64,000 nt of DNA, taken from assembly GCF_016863195.1 (NCBI RefSeq), contig NZ_BOOK01000002.1, positions 62,001-126,000 of the forward strand, given 5' to 3'. Source of the DNA: Paraplanobispora takensis (lineage in GTDB: Bacteria; Actinomycetota; Actinomycetes; Streptosporangiales; Streptosporangiaceae). The translations under genes were made by a program, and so were the position numbers. Below are positions 15,915 to 24,392 of this stretch, in pieces. The notes beneath the pieces were generated by a model. That model did no database searches, was not told the DNA's origin, and saw nothing but the letters and a program-made list of their open reading frames with translations. The number at the start of each line of letters is the position of its first letter. The stretch's first letter is position 1.

Positions 15915-16811
15915 ATGTTCGACAGGCACGAGCTGGAGGCGTTCCTGACCCTGGCCGAGGAGCTGCACTTCGGCCGGACCGCCGAGCGGCTGCACGTGTC
16001 CACCTCCCGGATCAGCCAGACGATCGCCAAGCTGGAGCGGCGCGTCGGCGTCCCGCTGTTCGACCGCACCAGCCGCCGGGTGGAGCTGTCGGCGGTGGGG
16101 CGTCAGCTGTATGAGGAGGTACGGCCCGCCTGGACCCGGATCGGCGTCGCGTTCGAACGGGCCGTCGACGCCGGCCGGGGGATCACCGGCACGCTGGAGG
16201 CCGCCTTCATCGGCGCGGCGGCGGGCCAGCTGCTGGCCGGCGCGAGCGGGCTGATGCGGGACCGGTGGCCCGGCTGCGCGGTCCGGATCCGGGAGGCGCA
16301 GCTCGGGCAGGTCGTGCCGTGGCTGCGGGACGGCGAGGTGGATCTCGTCCTGGCCCACGTCCCGATGCCCGCACCGGGCATCGTCAGCGGGCCGGTGCTG
16401 GTGCGGGAGGCGCGCATGCTGGCCGTACCGCCGGGGCATCCCTTCGCCCGCCGGGCGTCGGTCTCGCTCGACGACCTGGCGGGCGTCACGGTGCTCCGGC
16501 TGCCGGACACGCTGCCCGAAGCCTTCCGCGCCGCGTACACCCCGCCGCGGACCCCGTCGGGACGGCCGGTCGCGGCCGGTCCCGCGGGCGAGACCTTCCA
16601 GGAGATCCTCACGCTCGTCGGCGCCGGACAGGGCGTCTTCCCGGTGGGCGCCCAGGCCAGGCGCTACTACGCCCGCCCCGATGTCGTCTACGTCCCCTTC
16701 GACGACGCCCCGCCCCTGGAGTGGGGACTGCTGTGGCGGGCGGACGCGGCCACCGCCCGGGTGCGGGCCTTCGCCCAGGCCGCCTACGACCTGGTCCACG
16801 ACCACCCCTGA
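15915..16811 (+). CDS. LysR family transcriptional regulator
   Basis: 298 aa from ATG at 15915 with GGAGGTGGC ahead. HTH: MFDRHELEAFLTLAEELHFGRTAERLHVSTSRISQTIAKLERRVG. The substrate-binding region contains GTLEAAFIGAAAGQLL and a DLVLAHVPMPAPG segment. Divergently oriented to the SnoaL-like gene (15310-15795) with a 119-bp shared gap, so that gene is the most likely target. Ligand unknown. Confidence 0.9.
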   Translation: MFDRHELEAFLTLAEELHFGRTAERLHVSTSRISQTIAKLERRVGVPLFDRTSRRVELSAVGRQLYEEVRPAWTRIGVAFERAVDAGRGITGTLEAAFIGAAAGQLLAGASGLMRDRWPGCAVRIREAQLGQVVPWLRDGEVDLVLAHVPMPAPGIVSGPVLVREARMLAVPPGHPFARRASVSLDDLAGVTVLRLPDTLPEAFRAAYTPPRTPSGRPVAAGPAGETFQEILTLVGAGQGVFPVGAQARRYYARPDVVYVPFDDAPPLEWGLLWRADAATARVRAFAQAAYDLVHDHP

Positions 16812-16910
16812 GCCCGTGCGGCGGTACGGCCGGGCGGACCGGTGGCCCGGTGCCGGTGCGCCCGGTCGGTGTGCCCGGTCGGTGTGCCCGGTCAGGCGCC
16901 CGGCCGGTCG

Positions 16911-17660
16911 TCAGGCCGCCGACCAGCCGCCGTCCACCGGCATGATGGCGCCGTTGACGAAGGAGGCGGCGTCGGAGGCGAGGAAGAGGGCGGCCTCGGC
17001 CATCTGCTCGGGCTGGGCCAGGCGCTCGCCGAGGGCGAGCACCGGGCCCAGCCGGGCGGCGCCGGCCGGGTCGAAGGCGGCGCCGTCGGCGATGTTGGTG
17101 ATGGTCGGGCCGGGCAGGATGGCGTTGCAGCGGATGCCGTCCTTGGCGTACGCCCAGGCCACGCTCTTGGTCAGGCCGACCACGCCGTGCTTGGAGGCGG
17201 TGTAGGCGGCCCCGGCCGCGCCGCCGCGGATGCCGGCCTCGGAGGCGGTGTTGACGATCGCGCCGCCGCCCTGGCTCAGCATGTGCGGCAGCACCGCGTG
17301 GGTGACCAGGAAGGTCCCGGTCAGGTTGACGCGCAGCACCCGCTCCCACTGCTCGACGGTGATGCCGGCGGGCAGCGCCATGGTGTCCATGATCCCGGCG
17401 TTGTTGCACAGCACGTCGACGCGGCCGAAGGACTCGATCGCGGTCTCCACCAGCGCGGCCACCGACGCCTCGTCGGCGATGTCCGCGGCGGCGGCGACGG
17501 CCGCGTCCCCGATCTCGGCGGCGGTGCGCCCGGCGCTCCCGGCGTCGATGTCGCAGGCCACGACGCGGGCGCCGGCCTTGGCGAAGGCCAGGGCCATCGC
17601 CCGGCCGATGCCCGAGCCCGCGCCGGTGACGAGGCAGACCTTGGTGTCGAAGGAGGTCAC
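16911..17660 (-). CDS. SDR family oxidoreductase
   Basis: 249 aa, the usual length, from a GTG at 17660 preceded by GAAAGGA. Classical SDR: cofactor motif LVTGAGSGIGRAMA, NNAG (NNAGIMD), catalytic Ser in IVNTASEAG, and Tyr-Lys in YTASKHG. It ends with FVNGAIMPVDGGWSA. NAD(P)-dependent alcohol dehydrogenase or ketoreductase. Divergent from the TetR gene at 17738, with a perfect 10-bp-arm operator between them, so it is very probably the repressor's target. Confidence 0.9.
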   Translation of the reverse strand: MTSFDTKVCLVTGAGSGIGRAMALAFAKAGARVVACDIDAGSAGRTAAEIGDAAVAAAADIADEASVAALVETAIESFGRVDVLCNNAGIMDTMALPAGITVEQWERVLRVNLTGTFLVTHAVLPHMLSQGGGAIVNTASEAGIRGGAAGAAYTASKHGVVGLTKSVAWAYAKDGIRCNAILPGPTITNIADGAAFDPAGAARLGPVLALGERLAQPEQMAEAALFLASDAASFVNGAIMPVDGGWSAA

Positions 17661-17699
17661 GAAGTGGTCCTTTCGGTCGGGGCGCTGCCGCCCGCCGGG

Positions 17700-17723
17700 C
17701 AACCGGACGATACCGTCCGGTTG
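17700..17723. promoter_or_regulatory. TetR-type operator
   Basis: CAACCGGACG-atac-CGTCCGGTTG, perfect 10-bp arms, 40 bp from the SDR start and 15 bp from the TetR start. Classic divergent repressor site. Confidence 0.75.
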
Positions 17724-17737
17724 TTAACATAGCCGCC

Positions 17738-18295
17738 GTGACTGCCGTGCGTCGACCCAACAGAGGACCGCGTGCCGCGGCGGAGAACCGGGCGGCGCTG
17801 ATCACGGCGGCCCGTGAGGCCTTCGCCACCGTCGGATACAACGCCCCGCTCACCGAGGTCGCGCGGGCGGCCGGGGTGGGGCAGGGCAGCCTCTACCGGC
17901 ACTTCCCCGACCGGGTCAGCCTCGCGCTGGCGGTGTTCGAGGACAGCGTCGCCGACCTGGAGGCGCTGGCCGCCCGGCCCGGCACCACGCTCGACGACGT
18001 GCTGAACCTGATCACCGAGCAGACCGTCGCCTCGACCGCGTTCATCACCATGGTCAGCGTGCCACCGCGCCCCGACCCCCGCATCGTCGAGGTGCGCGAC
18101 CGGGTCGCGCGGGTGCTGGAGAGCGTGCTTCCCGAGGCCCGGCGCACCGGCCGCGTCCGCGCGGACATCACGGCCGAGGACCTGGTCCTGGCCGTCGGCA
18201 TGGTGGCCGTCCTGCTGTCCAACCTTCCGGCGTCCGAGCGCACCGAGACCACCGATCGGATGTGGAAGCTGCTCCGCCACGGGATCGAGGCCTGA
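17738..18295 (+). CDS. TetR family transcriptional regulator
   Basis: 185 aa from a GTG at 17738. HTH: ALITAAREAFATVGYNAPLTEVARAAGVGQGSLYRHFPDR. The C-terminal ligand-binding part is helical, ending WKLLRHGIEA. It is divergent from the SDR gene 16911-17660, and the palindrome at 17700-17723 lies between them. Likely represses itself and the SDR until a small ligand binds. Confidence 0.9.
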   Translation: MTAVRRPNRGPRAAAENRAALITAAREAFATVGYNAPLTEVARAAGVGQGSLYRHFPDRVSLALAVFEDSVADLEALAARPGTTLDDVLNLITEQTVASTAFITMVSVPPRPDPRIVEVRDRVARVLESVLPEARRTGRVRADITAEDLVLAVGMVAVLLSNLPASERTETTDRMWKLLRHGIEA

Positions 18296-18320
18296 TCGCG
18301 CTCTCCCGGGCCGTGCGGGG

Positions 18321-18620
18321 TCACCGGGCCGCGGCGTGTCGCGCGGCGCGATAACCGAAGACGACGGCGGGGCCGACGGTCGAGCCGGGGCCCGGATAGG
18401 TGCGGCCCATGACCGAGGCGGTGGTGTTGCCCGCGGCGTACAGGCCGGGGACGGCGGTGCCGTCCTCGCGCAGCACGCGGGCGTGCTCGTCGTCGGGGGG
18501 CGTCCGCGACGGCGCCGTCGATGACGGCCCGGTGCACCGCGTCCGCAGCGAACGCGCCGCCGCGTCCGGACCCGGGTATCCCAGCTCGCGGGCGACGGCG
18601 AGGACGTGCGCCCGCGCGCA
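18321..18620 (-). pseudogene. Remnant of a 3-ketosteroid dehydrogenase-type FAD oxidoreductase (C-terminus)
   Basis: The last ~58 codons before the stop at 18321 read [53 protein letters not shown]. This is the FAD-binding C-terminal signature of KstD/FAD-dependent 3-ketosteroid 1-dehydrogenase proteins. The frame continues open for another ~45 codons but no longer resembles the family, and no start or upstream FAD domain is present. A truncated remnant between an SDR/TetR pair and another SDR, which suggests a former steroid- or terpenoid-related cluster. Confidence 0.75.
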
Positions 18621-18697
18621 CGTGCTCCTTTCGCGCCCGGCCCGTCGCGCCCGGCCCGTCGTGACCGGGCGCGGGAGGGGGCGATGCGGGGCCGCGG

Positions 18698-19459
18698 TCA
18701 GGCGCGCGGGCCTCCGGCCACGTAGATGACCTGGCCGGAGACGAACCCGGCGCCCTCGCTGACGAAGAACGACACGGTGTGTGCGACGTCCTCGGGACGG
18801 CCGGTCCGCTGCACCGGGATCTGGCCGGCGGCGGCCTTCTTGAAGTCCTCGAACGGCACGCCCAGGCGCTCGGCGGTGGCGGCGGTCATCTCGGTCTCGA
18901 TGAAGCCGGGGGCGATGGCGTTGACGGTGACGCCGAACTTGCCCAGTTCCAGGGCGAGGGTCTTGGTGAAGCCCTGCAGGCCCGCCTTGGCGGCGGCGTA
19001 GTTGGCCTGGCCGCGGTTGCCCAGCGCCGAGGTGCTGGACAGGTTGACGATCCGGCCCCAGCGGGCCTCGGTCATGAACTTCTGGACGGCCCGGCTCATC
19101 AGGAACGCCCCGCGCAGGTGCACCCCCATGACCGCGTCCCAGTCGTCGGTGCTCATCTTGAACAGCAGGTTGTCGCGGATGATGCCGGCGTTGTTGACCA
19201 GTACGGCCGGCGCGCCGAGCTCGCCGGTCACGCGCGCCACCGCCTCGGTCACGGACCGCTCGTCGGAGACGTCCGCGCCGACGGCCAGCGCCCGCCCGCC
19301 CGCGGAGACGATCTCCTCGACGACCGGCGCGCAGGCGTCGGCGTCCAGGTCGAGGACGGCCACGGCGAAGCCGTCGCGGGCCAGCCGCCTGGCGGTCGCG
19401 GCGCCGATGCCCCGCGCCGCGCCGGTGACGACGGCGGTACGGGAGTCCTGCTGGGTCAT
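18698..19459 (-). CDS. FabG-like SDR (3-oxoacyl-ACP reductase family)
   Basis: 253 aa from ATG at 19459, with AGGAGGTTCC directly upstream. SDR motifs: [39 protein letters not shown] and the Tyr-Lys pair in [16 protein letters not shown]. It ends [15 protein letters not shown]. The NNAGI-RDN pattern is typical of FabG-type beta-ketoacyl reductases, using NADPH. Outside a fatty-acid operon it may act in a catabolic or secondary pathway; the neighbouring SnoaL-like gene and dehydrogenase remnant point the same way. Confidence 0.88.
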   Translation of the reverse strand: MTQQDSRTAVVTGAARGIGAATARRLARDGFAVAVLDLDADACAPVVEEIVSAGGRALAVGADVSDERSVTEAVARVTGELGAPAVLVNNAGIIRDNLLFKMSTDDWDAVMGVHLRGAFLMSRAVQKFMTEARWGRIVNLSSTSALGNRGQANYAAAKAGLQGFTKTLALELGKFGVTVNAIAPGFIETEMTAATAERLGVPFEDFKKAAAGQIPVQRTGRPEDVAHTVSFFVSEGAGFVSGQVIYVAGGPRA

Positions 19460-19530
19460 GGAACCTCCTGGTGTGCCGGGGGGACGAAGCAACGATCGCA
19501 CGCAGGAGGGCCGGCCGGGACCGGCTCGGC

Positions 19531-19923
19531 TCACCGGCCGGTCAGGGCCTCGTGCCAGCGCGCCGTGTCGGTGTACTGGTGCAGCCAGGAGATCCGGCCG
19601 TCGGTGACCCGCCACAGGTGGACGAACTCGGCCTCGTAGGCGCGTCCGCTGGCCCGCGCCGTGCCGCGGTATGTCCCGGTGACGACGGTCGTGCCGTCGG
19701 TGGTCTCGTGCCTGCTCTCGGCGTACGGGGCCGTGTCGTACTCGGCGAAGATCGCGCCCCAGACGCGGGTGAGCGCCTCACGCGGCCCGTGGAACACGCC
19801 GCCGGCGCCGCACGGCAGGCCGGGCGCGGTGCGCGCCTCGAACTCCGGGTGGAGCAGGGCCAGGATCCCGGCACCGTCACCCTGCCGGGCGGCGGTGTAG
19901 AACCTGTCGATGACGTCCGGCAT
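19531..19923 (-). CDS. SnoaL-like / NTF2-fold protein
   Basis: 130 aa from ATG at 19923 with GGAG 6 nt upstream. [32 protein letters not shown], then [65 protein letters not shown]. The last block is the typical 'E-F-x-H-x-W-x-x-x-D-G-x-I' signature of SnoaL-like ketosteroid-isomerase-fold proteins. Same strand and 71 bp upstream of the FabG-like gene, so probably one transcript. Specific substrate unknown. Confidence 0.85.
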   Translation of the reverse strand: MPDVIDRFYTAARQGDGAGILALLHPEFEARTAPGLPCGAGGVFHGPREALTRVWGAIFAEYDTAPYAESRHETTDGTTVVTGTYRGTARASGRAYEAEFVHLWRVTDGRISWLHQYTDTARWHEALTGR

Positions 19924-19949
19924 ACCGGCCTCCAAAGCGGATCCAGGTT

Positions 19950-19967
19950 CTGGAATCAGGATTCTAG
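19950..19967. promoter_or_regulatory. Imperfect palindrome upstream of the SnoaL/FabG pair
   Basis: CTGGAATC-ag-GATTCTAG, 7 of 8 arm positions paired, 26 bp before the SnoaL-like start. Possible operator; no cognate regulator identified. Confidence 0.35.
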
Positions 19968-20057
19968 CCAGCCGTCCCCCCGCCGCAGGCGGTGGTGCGT
20001 GATGATCGGCTCGCGGTGCCGTACCGTACCGTCATCCGACGTCCGGGAGGTTGAGCG

Positions 20058-20702
20058 ATGACCCGTGCGTCTGCCGTACGGCGGCTGCCCGTGGTGCTGG
20101 CCGTGCTGGTGCTCCTCGCCTTGGTGGTCTCGGGGCTGCGGCCGTACGACCGGTTCACCTGGGTGCTCGAGGTCTTCTGGGTGCTCGCCGGGCTGCCGCT
20201 GCTGGCGGTGCTCTGGCGGCGCTTCCCGCTGACCTCGCTGACGTGCTGCCTGCTGGCCCTGCACGCGCTGGTGCTGATCGTCGGCGGGCACCACACCTAC
20301 GCCCGGGTCCCTCTGGGCCACTGGCTGCAGGACGTGCTGGAGCTGTCGCGCAACCCCTATGACCGCATCGGCCATCTGTTCCAGGGCTTCGTGCCCGCCA
20401 TCCTGATGCGCGAGGTGCTGGTGCGGACCTCGCCGCTGCGCGGCAGCGCCTGGCTGGCGCCGCTGACGGTCTGCGTGTGCCTGGCCTTCAGCGCGTTCTT
20501 CGAGATGCTGGAGTGGTGGTCGGCGCTGGCCGCGGGAGAGGCCGCCGACGCCTTCCTGGCCGTGCAGGGCGACCAGTGGGACACCCAGTGGGACATGGCC
20601 TGCGCCCTCATCGGCGCGATCACCTCACTGCTGGTGTTCAGCCGCCTGCACGATCGCCAGCTCGCCCGCCTCCGGGCGCCCGCTCCCACCGGCTCGGCCT
20701 GA
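20058..20702 (+). CDS. DUF2238 (YjdF-like) membrane protein
   Basis: 214 aa from ATG at 20058 preceded by GGGAGG. Six hydrophobic segments. The family signature is clear: GGHHTYARVPLG, NPYDRIGHLFQGFVPAI, FSAFFEMLEWWSA and GDQWDTQWDMACALIGA. His, Asp and Glu residues sit in or near membrane helices, as in E. coli YjdF. The function of DUF2238 is unknown. Single gene, convergent with the small Asp-rich protein at 20709. Confidence 0.88.
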   Translation: MTRASAVRRLPVVLAVLVLLALVVSGLRPYDRFTWVLEVFWVLAGLPLLAVLWRRFPLTSLTCCLLALHALVLIVGGHHTYARVPLGHWLQDVLELSRNPYDRIGHLFQGFVPAILMREVLVRTSPLRGSAWLAPLTVCVCLAFSAFFEMLEWWSALAAGEAADAFLAVQGDQWDTQWDMACALIGAITSLLVFSRLHDRQLARLRAPAPTGSA

Positions 20703-20708
20703 TCACGG

Positions 20709-20963
20709 TCAGGCGGTGGGGAAGGGGCCGGCGTACTCGGTGTAGTCGGAGACGCCGTCGCCGTTGAGGTCGACGCGGACCTCGTCGGCGTAGCCGTCGC
20801 CGTTGTGGTCGAGGTAGACCACGTCGGTGACGCCGTCGCCGTCGGTGTCGTAGCGCTCCTCGTCGGCCACGTGGTCGCCGTCGGTGTCGATGAGCTGGGC
20901 GTCGGTGCCGCCGTCGCCGTCGTAGTCGACGTAGTCGGTGGTGGTGAAGGCGAAGTCGCTCAT
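20709..20963 (-). CDS. Small protein made of thrombospondin type-3-like Asp repeats
   Basis: 84 aa from ATG at 20963 (GAAAGGC upstream). Nearly the whole protein is five copies of a D-x-D/N-x-D-G-x-x-x-D motif: DYDGDGGTD, DTDGDHVAD, DTDGDGVTD, DHNGDGYAD, DLNGDGVSD. These loops resemble EF-hand or thrombospondin type-3 calcium sites. There is no signal peptide or membrane segment, so it looks like a cytoplasmic or non-classically exported calcium-binding peptide. Net charge is strongly negative. No partner evident; it is divergent from the selA region. Confidence 0.75.
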   Translation of the reverse strand: MSDFAFTTTDYVDYDGDGGTDAQLIDTDGDHVADEERYDTDGDGVTDVVYLDHNGDGYADEVRVDLNGDGVSDYTEYAGPFPTA

Positions 20964-21005
20964 CTGGGTGGTGCCTTTCTCATCGTGTCGGTTCGTCAGA
21001 TAAGA

Positions 21006-21049
21006 GGGGCCGCGGGCGGGGTTTGTTACAGCGGCCCCCGAGATTTTTT
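21006..21049 (+). terminator. Hairpin followed by T-run upstream of selA
   Basis: GGGGCCGC (21006-21013) pairs with GCGGCCCC (21031-21038), followed by TTTTTT at 21044-21049, 62 bp before selA on the same strand. It may stop read-through into selA or act as an attenuator in its leader. Confidence 0.4.
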
Positions 21050-21111
21050 CCGGCCCTCCCCGGGGCGGCCGAGATCCGCGATCCGGTGGGAAAACTCCGA
21101 TAATTGATCAC

Positions 21112-22440
21112 ATGACCGACATACGGCGGCTCATCCCGCGCACGGACGCGGTCCTGGCGGATCCGGATTTCACCGCGCCGCTCACGAAACTCGGGCGTGC
21201 GCGGGTGAAGGCGGCCGTCAACGAGGCGCAGCGGCTGGCCCGCGAGGGGGTGATCGCCCCCGGGGACGTGCCGGCGACGGCCCTGGCCGCACTGTCCTGG
21301 GCGGGCCCGCGCAGGGTCGTCAACGCCACCGGGGTCCTGCTGCACACGAACCTGGGCCGGGCTCCGCTGCCCGCCGCGGCGGTCGAGGCGCTGGCGGTCG
21401 CCGCGGGCGCCACCGACGTCGAACTCGACCTGGCCACCGGCCGCAGAGGGCGGCGCGGGCGTACGGCGCTGGCGGCGCTGGCGGCCGCGGTGCCCGCGGC
21501 CGGGGGCGTCCACCTGGTCAACAACAACGCCGCGGCGCTGGTCCTGGCCGCCACCGCGTTCGCCGGGGGCAGGGAGATCGTCATCAGCCGGGGGGAGATG
21601 GTCGAGATAGGCGACGGCTTCCGCCTGCCCGACCTCCTGGTCTCAACCGGCGCGCGGCTGCGCGAGGTGGGCACGACCAACCGCACGAGCGTGGACGACT
21701 ACGCCGCGGCCATCGGCCCGGACACCGGTTTCGTGCTGAAGGTGCACCCGTCCAACTACCGGATCGAGGGCTTCACCGGCACGCCCGGCATCGCGGAGCT
21801 CGCCGGCGTCTGCCGGGAGGCGGGCCTGCCGCTGGTGGCCGACGCCGGTTCCGGCCTGCTGCGCCCGGAACCCCTGCTGCCGGGCGAACCCGACGCGGCG
21901 ACCTGGCTGAAGGAGGGCGCCGACCTGGTGACCGCGAGCGGGGACAAGCTCCTCGGCGGCCCGCAGTGCGGCCTGATCCTGGGGCGGGCGGACCTGGTCG
22001 AACGGCTGCGCCGGCACCCGCTGGCCCGGGCGCTGCGGGTGGACAAGCTCACCCTCGCCGCGCTGGAGGCCACGCTCGCCGCCCTCGCGGCCTCCACCGC
22101 CACCTCCGCTACAGGGGGCCATCCCGTCACCGACGCCCTGCACGCCGATCCCGTACGCCTGCGGCGGCGGGCGCGGGCGCTGGCGGCCCGGCTCACGGAC
22201 GCCGGAATCCCCGCGCACGCCGTGGACAGCGAGGCCACGGCCGGCGGCGGGAGCGCCCCCGGGGTCACGCTGGCCAGTGCGGCCGTCGCACTCGACGCGG
22301 CGCTGGCGGGGCCGCTGCGCGAGGGCGACCCGGCCGTGCTCGGCCGGGTCGAGCACGGCCGGTGCCTGCTGGACCTGAGAACCGTGGCCGAGCCGGGCGA
22401 CGACGAGCTGTTCGCCGCGGTGGTCGCCGCATGCGGGTGA
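21112..22440 (+). CDS. selA: L-seryl-tRNA(Sec) selenium transferase
   Basis: 442 aa from ATG at 21112. PLP enzyme that converts Ser-tRNA(Sec) to selenocysteinyl-tRNA(Sec) using selenophosphate from SelD. N-terminal part RRLIPRTDAVLADP, then VVNATGVLLHTNLGRAPLP (strong SelA motif), VHLVNNNAAALVLAATAFA, and the PLP-lysine region TASGDKLLGGPQCGLILG. Length matches the family. Its stop overlaps the selB start (22431), so the two are translationally coupled; tRNA-Sec follows 62 bp after selB. Confidence 0.97.
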   Translation: MTDIRRLIPRTDAVLADPDFTAPLTKLGRARVKAAVNEAQRLAREGVIAPGDVPATALAALSWAGPRRVVNATGVLLHTNLGRAPLPAAAVEALAVAAGATDVELDLATGRRGRRGRTALAALAAAVPAAGGVHLVNNNAAALVLAATAFAGGREIVISRGEMVEIGDGFRLPDLLVSTGARLREVGTTNRTSVDDYAAAIGPDTGFVLKVHPSNYRIEGFTGTPGIAELAGVCREAGLPLVADAGSGLLRPEPLLPGEPDAATWLKEGADLVTASGDKLLGGPQCGLILGRADLVERLRRHPLARALRVDKLTLAALEATLAALAASTATSATGGHPVTDALHADPVRLRRRARALAARLTDAGIPAHAVDSEATAGGGSAPGVTLASAAVALDAALAGPLREGDPAVLGRVEHGRCLLDLRTVAEPGDDELFAAVVAACG

Positions 22441-24218
22441 TCGCCACCGCGGGGCACGTGGACCACGGCAAGTCCACGCTGCTGCGGGCGCTGACCGGGA
22501 TGGAGCCCGACCGGTGGGAGGAGGAGCGCCGCAGGGGACTGACCATCGACCTCGGGTTCGTGTGGACCGGTGACACGGCCTTCGTCGACGTGCCGGGCCA
22601 CGAGCGGTTCATCACCAACATGCTCGCCGGCGTGGGCCCGGTCCCGGCGGTGATGCTCGTCGTCGCGGCCGACGAGGGCTGGCGCGTGCAGACACAGGAA
22701 CACCTCGACATCGTCGACGCCCTCGGCATCCGTCACGGCCTGCTCGTCGTCACCCGCTGCGACCTGGCCGGCCCGGACCGCGCGCTGGCCGAGGCACGGG
22801 AGAGGCTGGCCGGCACCGGCCTCGAAGGCGTGCCGGCGACGGCGGTCAGCGCGGTCGGCGGCGAGGGGCTGCCGCGGCTGCGCGCCGCGCTGGCCGAGCT
22901 GGCCGCGGCGATGCCGGAGCCCGACCCCGGGGCCGGCACGCGGATCTGGGCCGACCGGGTGTTCACCGCCGAGGGCAGGGGGACCGTGGCCACCGCGACC
23001 CTGGGGGAGGGGGCCATCCGGGTCGGCGACACCCTCCTGGCCGACGGCGAGCCGGTCCGGGTCCGGGGGCTGCACAGCCTGCGGGCTCCGCGCGAGGCGG
23101 TCTCGGGCCCGGCGCGGGTCGCGGTCAACCTCCGCGGCGCGGCCGCCTCCGGGATCCGGCGCGGGACGGCGCTGGTCGCCCCGGACCGCTGGCTGTCCTC
23201 CACGGTGGTGGACGTGCGGTTGCGTCCCCCCGGCGGGACGTGGCGGCAGGAGGCCCGGCACCGCGGGGCCGCGCCGGATCTCCCCCCGCGGCAGGCGGTC
23301 TGGCACCTGGGGGCGGCGGCCGTACCGGCCCGGGTCAGGCGTCTGGGCGACGACACCGTCAGGATCACCCTGGCGCGGGCGCTGCCCCTGCGCATCGGCG
23401 ACCGCGCGCTGCTGCGCGACCCCGGCAGCCGCCGGGTGTGGGGCGTCACCGTGCTCGACGTCCGCCCGCCCGAGCTGCGGCGGCGGGGCGCGGCCGCGGC
23501 CCGGGCGGACGAACTGCGGAGCATGGACGGTGTGCCGGACGGGGCGGCGGAACTGCGGCGGCGCGGTCTGGTACGGCGCGCCGAACTCGTCGCGATGGGC
23601 GCCGAACCACCGGAGTCCGCGACGGCGGCGGGGGACTGGCTGGCCGACCCCGGGCACTGGGACGCCCTGCGGGACCGGCTCGTGCGGGTCGTGACGGCAC
23701 GGGCCGCGGAGCGTCCGCACGACCCCGGGCTGCCGGCGGAGGCCGCCCGGCGGGCGCTGGATCTGCCGGAGCGTTCCCTGGTGGACCTGCTGGCCGCCGG
23801 TACGGGGCTGTCCCGGGTACGGGGACGGCTGAGCGCGGCGGCGCCCGAACCGCCCCCGGGGGTCGCCCGCGCGCTGGAGGCGCTCACCGGAGAGCTGGAG
23901 CGGGAGCCGTTCGCGGCGCCGACGGCCGAGCGCCTGGCAGAGCTCGGACTGCGGCCCCCGGACCTGGCGGCGGCCGAGACCGCCGGCCGGCTGGTGCGGA
24001 TCGCGCCGGGCGTCGTCCTGGCACCCGGTTGCGCCGATCGGGCGGTGGAGATCCTCGCGGCGCTGCCGCAGCCGTTCACCGCGGCGCAGGCCAGGCAGGC
24101 GCTGAACTCCACCCGCCGGGTGACGATCCCCCTGCTGGAACATCTCGACCGGCTGGGCCGCACCCGCCGGGCCACCGACTCCCTGCGGGAGGTGATCGGC
24201 GGGGCCGGGCGCGAGTGA
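22431..24218 (+). CDS. selB: Selenocysteine-specific translation elongation factor
   Basis: 595 aa from ATG at 22431, overlapping the selA stop. GTPase that brings Sec-tRNA(Sec) to UGA codons marked by a SECIS hairpin. G1 is AGHVDHGKSTLL, G3 DVPGHERFITNML, and the NKxD position is replaced by TRCD, as often in SelB. EF-Tu-like domains II/III follow (IWADRVFTAEGRGTVATATL). The C-terminal winged-helix domains that bind the SECIS RNA are present (LEHLDRLGRTRRATDSLREVI at the end). Full length, so the decoding machinery is complete. Confidence 0.97.
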   Translation: MRVIATAGHVDHGKSTLLRALTGMEPDRWEEERRRGLTIDLGFVWTGDTAFVDVPGHERFITNMLAGVGPVPAVMLVVAADEGWRVQTQEHLDIVDALGIRHGLLVVTRCDLAGPDRALAEARERLAGTGLEGVPATAVSAVGGEGLPRLRAALAELAAAMPEPDPGAGTRIWADRVFTAEGRGTVATATLGEGAIRVGDTLLADGEPVRVRGLHSLRAPREAVSGPARVAVNLRGAAASGIRRGTALVAPDRWLSSTVVDVRLRPPGGTWRQEARHRGAAPDLPPRQAVWHLGAAAVPARVRRLGDDTVRITLARALPLRIGDRALLRDPGSRRVWGVTVLDVRPPELRRRGAAAARADELRSMDGVPDGAAELRRRGLVRRAELVAMGAEPPESATAAGDWLADPGHWDALRDRLVRVVTARAAERPHDPGLPAEAARRALDLPERSLVDLLAAGTGLSRVRGRLSAAAPEPPPGVARALEALTGELEREPFAAPTAERLAELGLRPPDLAAAETAGRLVRIAPGVVLAPGCADRAVEILAALPQPFTAAQARQALNSTRRVTIPLLEHLDRLGRTRRATDSLREVIGGAGRE

Positions 24219-24280
24219 CCCGCCGGGCCTGAACGCACCCGGGTCCCGGCCGGAGCCCCCGCGGCACTATGGTGATCGGC

Positions 24281-24376
24281 GGAGGCGTGCAGGTGCCTGG
24301 TGGCCCTCCCGGTCTTCAAAACCGGTGGCGCCGAGCATCTCGGCGCGGCGGGTTCGATTCCCGTCCGCCTCCGCCA
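24281..24376 (+). tRNA. selC: tRNA-Sec (anticodon TCA)
   Basis: 96 nt with encoded CCA. Acceptor GGAGGCG pairs with CGCCTCC near the 3' end; the anticodon loop reads CT-TCA-AA inside a CCGGT/ACCGG stem; a long variable arm (GCGCCGAG...CTCGGCGC) and a T-arm with GGTTCGATTCC follow. The UCA anticodon and long variable arm identify tRNA-Sec. It lies 62 bp after selB on the same strand and 17 bp from the convergent gene at 24393. Confidence 0.96.
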
Positions 24377-24392
24377 CCTCCTTCCCGTGATC

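Noticed and set aside
24281-24376. tRNA-Sec as an integration site for a mobile element
   Set aside because: No integrase and no repeated 3' end of the tRNA were found nearby.
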